Shown here: positions 53,703 to 64,000 of the stretch, in pieces | Numbering within the stretch: the stretch's first letter is position 1 | Layout: the number at the start of each line of letters is the position of its first letter | Assembly: GCF_041296385.1 (NCBI RefSeq) | Contig: NC_091017.1 | Span: 79,103,055 to 79,167,054, forward strand | Direction of reading: 5' to 3' | DNA length: 64,000 nt | Source: Aphelocoma coerulescens | Lineage: Eukaryota > Chordata > Aves > Passeriformes > Corvidae | Translations under genes and position numbers: made by a program | The notes under the pieces: model-generated | Seen by the model: only the letters and a program-made list of their open reading frames with translations | Database searches by the model: none | What the model was told of the DNA's origin: nothing

Positions 53703-56010
53703 TGCGGACCATGGAAGCTGTGCCCCTTTGTAGCCTGGTGCCCTATGGATGATGGACAGCACCTTCCCTGTCCCGGGTCACATCCAGCCCCTGCCTGGAG
53801 CACCCCTCACACAGAAATGCTCCTGGGCAGGGGCTGGGCTGGGGGCAGAGGCTCCCCCTCCCACCCATCTGTCAGAGCTGAGACTGGAGTGAGGAAAGGG
53901 CTTGGAGTGAGGAAAGGGAAATTCCACAGGGGAATTTTGTTCTGTCTGGCACCTCCATCCCACGCTTTTATTCGGATGAAGGGGGGAAGACACCCAAGGA
54001 CTGCAGGGCCCCGACGTGTGACCACCAGAAGGGACCTTTTTCCATCAAGGAGCAGCTGTGAGCAGCAGCTGTGGTGACAAAAGGCTGTTGGAGTTTGTAA
54101 CTGTTCCCATCTAAATGCAAATGCTGCCACAGCCATGGGCTAGCAGGGAATGCTGCATCCCTGGCTTGGAGCTGGGACATCCTGGATCGCTGGGCCTTCC
54201 CCACAGGCAGCCCAGGGAGATCCAGAATGGGAAAACGGAGCATGGAGCATTCCCACAGCTGTTCCACAGCTCTTCTCCACACCGTGTGCTCCATCCTTTG
54301 TCTTCTCATTTGACCTCCTGTTTTCGGGAGCCTGCTCTGACTCCAATCCAGCAGAACTGGGCTGGGGGAAATGCCAAGGGGAACTCTGGCACTCAGGCAC
54401 ACCTGATCTGAGCCAGGGAGCCCGGTCTCATCACCAGTCCATGGAACCCTTGGCTGAGGACAGGTCCAGGTGCTCACATCTGGCACAGCCCCTGCAAGCA
54501 CAGCAACCCTAGTGAGAGCAGTGAGATTTAGGGGGATACAGCCTGGAAAGCTTTAAACATCCTCTGGAAGGACAAGAGGAGTCTGCATGGATTCTGCATC
54601 AATTTAGGACCGTGCAAAGGCAGTGAATTTGTTAAGTGGAAAAAAATCCTGTCTGTAAAATATTTCAGTAACTCACCCACAACATCCACTGAACAGCCCA
54701 GCATGGTGAGCTCAGAGCCAGACAGGGCTCAGGAAAGGGGATTTCCAATGGGAAGGGCTTGAATTTCCCTTGCCTTGCTCATCCTGGGAGCTGCAGTGGG
54801 AGGTGTTCAGTCCTGGGGCAGGAAATTAATTTCAGGCCTGTGTGGGAGCAGGACCTGGGCAGCCACGGGCTCTGCCTGCTGCCTTCCATGACTGCAAGGA
54901 TGTGGTACAATACCAAATTCATCTGCAGCTCCTTCCCTGCCCAGCCTGGTCCTCCTGCCCTGCAGGTCCTGCCCCTGCTGGCCCTGTCCCCTCGTGGCTG
55001 GCTGTGGGTGTTCCCCCGGTCCCACTGCCCTGGAACAATCAGAGCAATGCAGGGCTCAGCCCTTTGCTCTCAGAAACGGTCCCAAAGCTTTGTGCCATGT
55101 GAATCCTGGTCTGTGGCTCCCTTGCTGGGTTATGGGGCTACCAGCACCCCCGGCTGTTGTTATTTCCCTGCCAGAGTATCCAAAGCCCAAGTGACATCTC
55201 TGACCTGCAGGTCTAAGGTCTCCCTGGACAAGAGAAGGGATGGGGATGGCCCTGAGCCATGTGGGAGCTGCTCTGCCTGTCACAGTTGGGGTTTATTTAA
55301 TACCTGTCTTGTGTTTGAGCTGAGGTGCAAATCTTCACCCAGCCTCTCTCTGCAGTCACTCAAACCAGCTCAGCCTTCCAGCCATTCCCTGTCCATGGCC
55401 AGGGCTTGGTGAGGAAGCTGGGAATTGTTTTCTTGCAAACAAAGAGACAAAGATAAAACTGTTGGATATTTGTCTTGGCAAACACTCGTTACCTCAGCAG
55501 GAAAATTGCCTCGGCAGACAGGACCCAGGGCTCCTCTGACAATCCATTGCTAATTCATCAGCATGGATTCACCTCCATGGGGATAATCAGCAGACTCCAG
55601 AAAGGAGTTTATTAAACACTTGGTCCCAGGGAATGTGTTTATCTTCTGAGCACATGCACACACAGGCACAAAGTTGGTGTTTAACAGGACTCTTTCAGCC
55701 CTGCTGATCCTGGATGAAAATGGGAAAAGATTCCGCTGGCACAGAGATGTGACCAGGTTTGGTGGGCTGGGCTCAGGCCCATGGAAGGAAATGCCAGGTG
55801 TTACCCACAGGGCAGTGTTTGTCCCTGGGGCCTGGGGGTGTGGGCGAGAGGGGCAGGGGGGCACTTGTGCCACCATTCTCCTGACACCCTTCCCTTCCTG
55901 AGCCTCACCACCCCTCGAGCTGGGCTGTCACGGGCCGCAGGATGGGGAATGGGTGTCACCCAGAGAGCCCTCACCCGGTGGGTTCCTGCAGCTGAGCTCC
56001 TTTCAGCAGC
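53703..56010. other. Noncoding stretch
   Basis: Unique sequence without repeats of note; 55420-55720 is AT-richer, with TTTATTAAAC at 55608-55617. No gene recognised. Confidence 0.4.
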
Positions 56011-56012
56011 AA

Positions 56013-56100
56013 TCTCAGAACCATGGTTTGGGTTGGAAGGGACCCCAAAGATCATACACTCCCAACCCCTCGCCTGTGGCAGGGACAAAATCCTCCTTGG
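56013..56100 (-). mobile_element. CR1 fragment
   Basis: TCTCAGAACCATGGTTTGGG then CCCAAAGATCATACACTCCC. Confidence 0.75.
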
Positions 56101-56765
56101 TCATTTGTGAGCCAAGTTTAACTCTGCCGAAGGGTTTAATGGGACTGCAAGGCTTTCCCCAACCACCTCCTGCAGGGATTCAGACATCAAATCCCAGCTC
56201 TGCCCGTCAGTTCAGCAGTGCCCAGCACCGGCCTTGCGGGGAGGGTGTGTGACACCACAAAATGTGGGCAGGGAGAGAGGAGCCTGCAAGAAACCAGAAA
56301 CGAAAACTGGAGATGAGGAGAATCTCAGAGGAACAAACTGCTGAAAATCTCAGCTGCCGGAATGAGTGTAACTCATGTTCCAGGAGTAACATCCACGGGC
56401 AGAGCTGGCCCACGACCTGCACTGGTCAGGAGCTGTGCCCTTATTTCTGATTGAATTGCCTCTGACATTCCAGGGTGGCTGGTGGGGACCCAGAGAGCAG
56501 GAGGAGGTGATGCCTGTGCTGGTGGGAACTGTCCATGTAAAAGTTACTGTGAGAAACCATGGGATGCCCTGGAGATCCAGAACTGGTGAGTCTTGGAGAG
56601 ATCACGGCTTGGGAAACATCAATCCTTGGTCTCTATTTTTGTCAGTGTTCCCAGCAGCTTTTTTACAAGTCACGATGGAGCCCAGGGACTTTGCAGCCAG
56701 GTCAGGTGCAGGTATTGCTCATTTTGGGTGAGATTTTTGCCTCCCCTAAACATTCTTGACCTAAA

Positions 56766-56922
56766 AGGCCCTAGCACAGATTGCTCAGAGCACTGGTGGC
56801 TGCCCCTGGATTCCCAGAAGTGTCCAAGGCCAGGCTGGACACCAGGTCTAGTGGAAGGGGTCCCTGCCCATGGTGATCTTCAAGGTCCCTCCAAACCCAA
56901 ACCATCCCATGGCTCTTTGAAA
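56766..56922 (+). mobile_element. CR1 3'-end copy, diverged
   Basis: AAGGCCCTAGCACAGATTGC to CCAAACCCAAACCATCCCAT. Confidence 0.82.
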
Positions 56923-56924
56923 AG

Positions 56925-57540
56925 ATTCCATGGATTTCCTGTGCCCTGACACCAGGCTGAGAGAAGGGAGACACAATTCTTGGAACACCAAAGTCCAAGT
57001 CTGTCCTTGCCCAAGCACAAACTGGGCAGCCCTGCTCTAAATTTAACTCATTGATATTTTTTAATGCAAAAAGCCTCATGGATCCTCTTTACAAGCAGCA
57101 CCAGCACACAAAAAATATAATAAAAAAAGCAACATTAAAAATAAAGAACAAAACAAAGCAAAACATAACTGTGCAAATAAATACCCTTTTCAATTTGGAT
57201 GCTTTATGGTGAGGGAAACACTCTGAATATCTAATCCAAGCAGTTCTATTGCCAAGGAAATGTCACATAAAACCAGAAGAATCATAGCATAGATCAGGGA
57301 GATAAAAAAGGACAACACAATCTAATCAGATGTGACAGATGCAGCGCAATTCCACATAACAACCAGAGCCAGCGGGGATTTGTTCGGGATGCACCCCTTG
57401 CTCCTTCCCAACCTTCTTCTCTCCTTCCAATATTCAATCCTGGGTTCATCTAAAGGGAAAATAAATTGCATTTAAAAGCTCTCTGGAGGTGTCCAAACTG
57501 TTCATGAGACAAGCACTGAGAGCTGGGAATGGTCTTCCGA
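56925..57540. other. A-rich noncoding stretch
   Basis: 57105-57180 is A-rich with several AATAAA-like strings, then a low-GC unique block to 57480. It may be an eroded retroposon tail or a conserved element; undecided. Confidence 0.35.
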
Positions 57541-57622
57541 AAATCACGGAATCCCAGAGTGGTTTGGGTTGGAAGAGACCTTAAAGATCATCCCATTCCC
57601 CCCTGCCAAGGTCAGGGATGCC
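57541..57622 (-). mobile_element. CR1 fragment
   Basis: ATCACGGAATCCCAGAGTGG then GAAGAGACCTTAAAGATCAT. Confidence 0.8.
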
Positions 57623-57635
57623 TGGATTTTGCTTT

Positions 57636-57660
57636 TTCTTGGCTTTTTAAAAGCCAAGAA
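57636..57660. other. 25-base near-perfect palindrome
   Basis: Arms TTCTTGGCTTTT and AAAAGCCAAGAA flank a single T. It lies just past a minus-strand CR1 fragment. Confidence 0.85.
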
Positions 57661-58449
57661 TGTGTGGATCAGTTTGCTGGGGTTGCTCTGGGCTCATGGC
57701 AAGGAGCAGGACATGACCAGTCCCAGCTCTGCCAGAATTCCCTGTGACCGCCAGTGGTGGCCACTCCAAGGCCCCCAGCCCTGGCAGGTGACTGGGTACA
57801 GGCTGGAGTCGAGTGCAGCTCTCACACTGGGGGAGGGTGTAAAACCATTCCCAGGCCTTGGGGTTCCATTTATTCTGCGTGATCCCTACAATCCACACAG
57901 GGAATGATGTAGGATGGCCTGTGAGATGCCAGGGCTGGGCAGTGGAGTGACTGTCACCTGTGGTGGGTGATTTCTGTGTCCTTGGACATCCAGCACAGCC
58001 ACCGGTAACTGCTCCACTGCTGTCTGCCCTTCCCAGGAAAGGAGCAGCTGGGTGTAATTTCTGGTTTGATTGTTGTCCTGCTCGAACCTCTGCCCTCAGG
58101 ATCCTGTTCTCTCTCTGTCTGACAGGGTGACAAGTGATGCCACATCTCTGCACTTAATGAGGGGTCTCACTGTGTGCCCCAGCCACCCCCTGGCCTTCCT
58201 CTCTCGTAACAACCCAGCCTGAGCTCCCAGGCCCTCTCGGTTCATTCCCACTTTCCAATCACTCCTCTCTCTCTCTGTTCCTGCTCTCAGTGACACCAGC
58301 ACAGGAGGCACGGCCCAGGCACTGCTGCCCTACTGCTACATTCCCGTGGGATACTTGGGCCTCTCCTTGCAAAACCCCTGGCTTGGCATCCAAACCTCAC
58401 ACCATCTTCATCATCACATCATCGTCACTCTGTGAGCCTTGGACAGTGT

Positions 58450-58690
58450 TACAGGATCGCGGGATGGTTTGGGTGGGAAGGGACCTCAGAGCCCATCCAG
58501 TGCCACCCCTGCCATGGGCAGGGACACCTCCCACTGTCCCAGGCTGCTCCCAGCCCCAATGTCCAGCCTGGCCTTGGACACTGCCAGGGATCCAGGGGCA
58601 GCCACAGCTGCTCTGGGCACCCTGTGCCAGGGCCTGCCCACCCTCTCATTTAGAATTTAGTCCTCACATCTCATTTAAATATCTCTGCCC
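58450..58690 (-). mobile_element. CR1 3'-end copy
   Basis: ACAGGATCGCGGGATGGTTT to CATCTCATTTAAATATCTCT. Confidence 0.88.
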
Positions 58691-59398
58691 ATCTACATGA
58701 TCCTGCTCAGGGATTGCTCCTGTCCTTCTCCCTGTATCCCCTGGGCTGTCCTGCATCTGCAGGACATACTGACAGGGTCTGGTTCTCCTGTAGCCTTCAC
58801 CAGGGAGGCCTTGGTGGTTCCCTGAGGGTCACTGACTGTCACAGTGAGAGCTCGTGGATCCCTTGGGCACCACCCCTTCCTTGGGAGTGCTTCCCACCTG
58901 TTGGCACAAGCTGAGGTCAGCCAAGGGCTTTGAATCCCTTTAATGTGGGCCATGTTCACCCAGATCATCCCAGCTGTCCCTCAGAAGGCTAGGGGTGGGA
59001 AATGTGCTGTGTTAGAAAAGCAGCTCTGCTGTGAGTAACCCCTGTGCTGCTCAGGCCTGCTCTGGCATTCTCACACAGACACTCCCCAGAAAAAGGTGTG
59101 ACTCCATCACTTGGGTTTAGTTTGGCTGCTGAGGCCTCAAACCCAGATTTTTGCATGCAGTTACCCAACCAGAGTATGACCTGGAGCAGAGCATTTCCTG
59201 GGAGCAGGAGTGACTCTGCAACCCCCCTCCATCTGCCTCCTCCTCCCTGGGTGTCAGCCCAGCCTCCTCCAGCCCTCCATGAAGTGTTTGATCTGAATCC
59301 CTGAGAGTGCACAGCCTTCCTTGCCCTGGGCTCTTCCCTCTGGCTTTCCAAAGCTTGGAAAACATCCTCAGTTAGAGAGAGAGATGTGCAGGGGCTGG

Positions 59399-59530
59399 GG
59401 GTGTGTGTGTGTGTGTCCATGTCCGTGTGTCTGTGTGTCCGTGTGTGTCTGTTCCCAGGTGGGGACGGGATGCAATGGGATGGGATGGGATGGGATGGGA
59501 TGGGATGGGATGGGATGGGATGGGATGGGA
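59399..59530 (+). repeat. (GT)n followed by (TGGGA)n
   Basis: A GT-rich stretch at 59399-59456, then about 13 TGGGA units at 59475-59530. The GGG runs two bases apart can form G-quadruplexes. Confidence 0.92.
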
Positions 59531-59738
59531 AGATGTGGGAATTGTCTGATCTGATCCAAGGGGTGAATGGCACTCCCTGGCCACACCAGGGCTGCCTCTC
59601 CTGGTGTCTGCCAGGAGCATCCTGGTAAATCCCCAGCACTGTGAAGCTTGGAGTGCTGCAAAGAGCAGCAGTGTCCAAAGCACTGCCAGGGCCCTCCTGC
59701 TTTTCCACTGCCCCAGGCCCACCCCCAGGATTCTTAAT

Positions 59739-59744
59739 TTTATT
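59739..59744 (-). terminator. Poly(A) signal AATAAA for a minus-strand transcript
   Basis: Reads TTTATT on the plus strand. On the minus strand it lies in GTTCTGAATAAAATTAAGAA and is followed within 30 bases by G/T-rich sequence (rc of 59700-59730). Sequence on its upstream side (59760-61490) is low in repeats, as expected for a 3' UTR. No coding exon for it was found in the window. Confidence 0.45.
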
Positions 59745-60018
59745 CAGAACTCTCTTTACAACTGATACAAACTTACAAATATGTGAGGAAAATGTGACCA
59801 CTGGGAGGAAGCCCCAGTGGGTGTGTGTCCCCCTGGGCCAAGCAGCACCAAAGGGCAGGGATGGATCCCTCAGGCACAGGAAAACAGGGAAAGTGCCAGG
59901 ACAGGAACCAGCTTTCCAAATTCAAGGGCTTTTGTTTGCACGTGGGACATTCTCTGCCACGAGACAGATCATCCGTAGAAAAAGGGTGATCCAAAAGTTG
60001 TGCTGGACATAAATTTAT

Positions 60019-60047
60019 GTTTGGACATAGGTTCCATATGTCCAAAC
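60019..60047. other. Perfect 11-bp hairpin
   Basis: Arms GTTTGGACATA and TATGTCCAAAC enclose the seven-base loop GGTTCCA. Confidence 0.85.
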
Positions 60048-60837
60048 CCTTACAGGAGCCCTCAGCTGGCAGCACAGTTTATCAGGAATATTTCAGCACC
60101 CACTTCCAGCACTTACATGATTATGCTTTTTTTTTCCTTCCCTCTCTGTAATTAATTTGTGAAAACTCTTGTAATTATGGAGGAAAGCTGAAAAGTGAGG
60201 CCTCAAGCGGCTTAAATATGAGCAGACTGAGGAGTAGCACACATTCTGGGTCTTTGTGAAAAGACTTTAACCTAAAGCTGGTGATTTGGGAGAGGATGGT
60301 GGGTCTCACTTGTGGTTTTGTTATTGCTGGTGGCACTGATTTCCTTAGCACAGGATCTGCTTGGGCCTTGTTTCATGAAAAGACCTTTTTAGACTCAAGT
60401 GCACCCATTTTAGTTCCTAAACACCAGTTGAGAGACAAGGGAGCTGAAGCAGCATCAGTCTCATTTGTTCAGTTTGGAGAGGACACGCGACAATAACTCG
60501 TTCCTGCAGTTAGAGCAACACCTCAGTGACAGCAGAAGCAGAGCTCAGGGCAGAGGCAGAAAGCAGCTGCCATAAAACCCTGGTGAGCAGTAACCCCTCT
60601 GTCCTGCACAGCATCCGCCTGCAGTGATTCGAGGGGCAATTCAGAGAAAATCCAAAATGAACCTGGAAACGTTTCCTGAGCACGCAGTGATGCAAACCCA
60701 GATGTTGCCCCTCATTACCATAATTGAGGAGTGAGCACTGAGCTTTTAAGTGCCCTTTGCTAAGCCCTCTGTGCCTCCCACAGTGCCTTTAGAAGCACAT
60801 TGTCAAGAGAATTCAGGCCTTTATGTAAGGCCAGCCC

Positions 60838-60863
60838 ACCAGCACAATTAAATCTGTGCTGGT
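60838..60863. other. Perfect 9-bp hairpin
   Basis: Arms ACCAGCACA and TGTGCTGGT enclose the eight-base loop ATTAAATC. Confidence 0.8.
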
Positions 60864-61503
60864 CACTTTTCAGTTTCCATAGGCAGGAAAATGCCTGAAA
60901 ATGTCACAGCAAACATCAGCCACTGGTGTTGTTTTTCGGCCTGAGAAGGAGGAGGGCCGAGGCAGAGGGTGGCAGAGCTGTGGAATGGAGCTGTTGATCT
61001 TGCAGCAGAGGACAAAGCAAGATGGGGATATTCACCAGCACAGGGTGATTTAAGAGGGTGATGGGAAAAGCCTCTTCTTTTCCTGCCAGTGCTGCCCAGA
61101 GGTGAGGCACGGGTGTGAGGGGGGCTTTGCAATGTGTGCCCCGTCACCCTGGGGAGATTTGTGGTGCAAAGATCAGCCCTGCCTTGAGCGGGACGGGGAA
61201 AGTCCTCCCCTCCCGTGGTTAATGCCCCGGATCAGTCGTGGTTGGCCCTGACGCCTCTCCTGCCTCTGTCCCCTCAGGAGGGAAAGGGACCCCGTGCCCT
61301 GGGCTGGGACACCCTGGGACACTCCTGGCAAAGGCTGCTTTGCAGCCCAGGGGTTGCCCCAGCCCTAGAGAAACTCAGGGTGGCCACTGTCACCTCTGCG
61401 GTGCAGCTGGGGCAGGTGGCACAGGCTCCCTGTTTGGTGGGGCTGGCTGAGCCTCCCAAACTCCTGCCCTCCCCCTGCTGATGTGAGGCTGATCTTTGAA
61501 GGT

Positions 61504-61640
61504 CACAGAACCATAAAATCCCACACGGGTTGGGGTCAGAAGGGACCTTAAAGCCCAAACAGTTCCAACCCCTGCCATGGGCAGGGGCATCTCCCAGCAG
61601 CCCAGGCTGCCCTTCCAACCCAAACTATTCCAGTTTTATA
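61504..61640 (-). mobile_element. CR1 fragment pair, inverted
   Basis: CACAGAACCATAAAATCCCA begins a minus copy that stops at CAGCCCAGGCTGCC. It is followed at once by CTTCCAACCCAAACTATTCC, the plus-strand CR1 terminus. Confidence 0.7.
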
Positions 61641-63910
61641 ATTCTCAGCTGCCCCTGGCACATCTGGGCTCTGCCCAGCCCGGAGGGAAAAGGTGAAGCC
61701 AGGACCATGTGGAGCAGTGGCCACCACCTGGCCTGTGGGGCTGAGAGGGCCCTCTGAGAGCCACCCTCAGGTCTTTCATCCAGCTGTCATTTGGGCTGAA
61801 AATCCTCCACAAGCGGGGGGCTTTTGAGACTCAACTGCTGCAGCCTGTGGACATCACACAGGGCACTCCCCTGGTGCAGCTGCCTGTCTGCAACATCTCC
61901 AGTGACAGCCAGAAAAAAGCAAATAAAAATTAAGCAATTCCTCCAGAATGCTGGTGTCTGCAGGCTGCACACACTTCTCTGTTGGAGGCAAAGCGGGAGA
62001 AGGGTGAATTGCACATGACAGAAGTTGTCACTTGGAGCAGGATTCATTTGTCCACACTTAGATTAATCTGACCCACTTTCAGCTGTCTACCTGCAGAGGG
62101 ATGGATGGCAGCTGAAAGGGAGCTCAGCCAAAGGGACAGGGAGTGTAAATACCTGCAGTTATCGGAGCTGGGAGACAGACAGAGGTGGGAGGAGAACACA
62201 AACAGAGCCATGTTTCACATCACAGGAGCCTGCAGAGGTTCCTTGGCAGAGCAGGAGCCGTCCTGGATCCCTGTGTTTCCTTTGTGTCCCCATGGCCCCA
62301 TGGATGTGCATCCACCTGGCTTTCTCTGGGGCTTTCCACAGAATCACAGGAAGGTTTGGATTGGAAAGGAGCCTAAAGACAACTTAATTCCACCCCTGCC
62401 ATGGGCAGGGACACCTTCCGCTATCCCAGGGTGCTCCAAGCCCTGTCCAACCTGGCCTTGGACACTGCCAGGGATCCAAGGGCAGCCACAGCTGCTCTGG
62501 GCACCCTGTGCCAGGGCCTCACCATCCTCACAGGGAACAATCCCTTCCCAATTTCCAATCCTCCTGCCAGGGACTCTGAAAAAGCAAGACTCTAGGGAAA
62601 CAGAGCTTCTGTGTTTTGCAGAAGCTTCCAACCCAGTAAAAGCCCTCCAGGAGCTGCAGCTTAGTCCTTCCAGCAGGACTTGGGCTGCAGCTCAGAGCTG
62701 CTAACTCAGGATGACACCAACTGTCAGCTCCTATCAAGATTAGGATAAAGGCTTTATCAGGCAAATTGGTGCTGTTGTCGCTGCCCTAATGTTATTTTAA
62801 GTGACTCCTTCTCCATTACTGTGAAGGACAAGGAGTGGTCCAGAGTGGAACCGCTGGGCTTCTGGCTCCGGCTGCTCACAAAAACCCTCTTCTCACAAAG
62901 AAAGCTCCCCTCTGTAGGAATCCTGTCCTGCTTCTCCACAGTCTCATGGTTATTCCATTTCCTTTCAGGGGACAGTGTGTTTCAGCACTTATTAAATTGC
63001 CATTTGTCTCAGCAGGCTCTGGGCCTCTGCTCTCTGGCATCCGAGGAAGAACAGATCCCCCTGTGCTGGGCAGAGCTGGGTCTGATCAAGGGCAGGGTAA
63101 TCTTCTCTGCCGAGTTCTGAAGGCCTTTGCTTGGGCTAAAACCCAGTGAGAGTCATTTTATTCCCTTGGAGGGATGGCTGCTTACTCTACCTGAGCATCT
63201 GCTCACAGGTCAGATAACCTCTGGATTCCTCTGGACCAAACATCTCCTGATTCCAGGCATTCCCAGCTGGAATCCATCTCCTGCATCCCAAGCACCTCCC
63301 TTCCCTCATGCACTGGTGCAGCAGGGTCACGGTGCCTCGTCCTGCCTCCACCCCAGCTGCTCCAGAGCCACGATGGATTAACTGGCAGCTCCTGGCCATG
63401 TCCTGCTGTCCTTCCCTAGGAGCTCCCCACAGCTGAGCGAGGCAGGGAATCACTCCTGGCAAGGCAGCACCGGCCACTTCATTCCGGGCTCACCTGAGCG
63501 TCGCTGCTGAAGCCCTCGGTGCGCTGGAGATGGGAAGGGCAGCTGGATTGCTTCTGACAGGAGCAGTTTTTCCTCTCTGTTCCCATTACAGATACCCTCT
63601 TCCTTGGCATTTGGCCATCTGAGAGAGTTACTCTGGCTCTCAGCCTCAGCGTGGGAGGTGCTGAGTGTTGGGCTGCCCGTGGTAGGGAGAGCTGGGCTGC
63701 CGAATAATACAGAGCTGGAAATGCTCATGCAGATGGATTAGAGGATGTTTCCATTAAAATCCTGCCTGCCTTTCCACTCTGCAGCATAAATAATGGTGGT
63801 GTGAGTGTCAGGATGCTGAAGGCTTAGGAGAAATATTCACCAGGCTTTGGCAAAACTCTTATCCCTGTTTAGCAGAGCAGGCAGCTGCTCTGATGTGCAG
63901 AACTGGAAGC
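61641..63910. other. Right-end noncoding stretch
   Basis: One CR1 copy; otherwise unique. 62720-63130 is AT-richer. A strong minus-strand donor at 63492-63493 may mark an exon (see findings). No recognised protein sequence on either strand. Confidence 0.4.
62340..62575 (-). mobile_element. CR1 3'-end copy
   Basis: CAGAATCACAGGAAGGTTTG to CTCACAGGGAACAATCCCTT. Confidence 0.9.
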
Positions 63911-64000
63911 TGAATCCCAGAATCCCAGAATGGTTTGGGTTGGAAGGGCTAAAGCCCATCCAGCCCCATCCCTGCCATGGGCAGGGACACCTTTCACTAT
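63911..64000 (-). mobile_element. CR1 3'-end copy, cut by the window end
   Basis: CTGAATCCCAGAATCCCAGA and CATGGGCAGGGACACC; the rest lies outside the window. Confidence 0.9.

Noticed and set aside
61787..62047. Minus-strand 86-codon frame with a hydrophobic stretch
   Set aside because: Single short frame with no promoter, splice or homology support; it lies in possible 3' UTR.

Overview
The window is vertebrate nuclear DNA and almost certainly from a bird, probably a songbird. Interspersed repeats are nearly all 3' ends of one retroposon family, chicken-repeat-1 (CR1), in about 39 copies on both strands. Introns are short and GC-rich, and G+C-rich minisatellites are frequent. Nothing bacterial, viral or CRISPR-like was seen.

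There is one clear protein gene, complete and on the + strand: a membrane-anchored metalloprotease-disintegrin best matched to ADAM33, the orthologue of frog ADAM13. I assembled 24 coding exons from 4561 to 30246. All introns are GT-AG and every junction keeps frame, giving 948 codons plus a stop. Domain order is signal peptide, prodomain with cysteine switch, furin site, active zinc protease ([12 protein letters not shown]), disintegrin, cysteine-rich, EGF-like, one membrane span and a proline-rich cytoplasmic tail of about 217 residues. The tail resembles ADAM13 more than the short mammalian ADAM33 tail.

Layout: 1-4340 is 5' flank with three CR1 pieces, an AT-rich island and a (GGAT)n tract. 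4340-5000 is a CpG-rich promoter and first exon. 4679-16087 holds the first three introns, which are long. 16088-30246 is a dense run of exons. 30247 to about 31.3 kb is probable 3' untranslated sequence with a MIR relic. From 31.3 to 64 kb I find no recognisable protein-coding exon. That part holds CR1 copies, a 36-unit 15-bp minisatellite, large pyrimidine tracts, several low-repeat AT-richer blocks that look like conserved noncoding elements, and a good poly(A) signal for a minus-strand transcript near 59.74 kb.

The most unusual features concern splicing of the ADAM gene. In three introns (6, 12 and 20) a tandem repeat starts at the 5' splice site and copies the donor downstream. There is also an 18-base microexon and a tandem NAGNAG acceptor, both altering the proline-rich or membrane-proximal tail. 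All coordinates and alignments were made by eye; family assignments rest on recalled protein sequences, not on a search.
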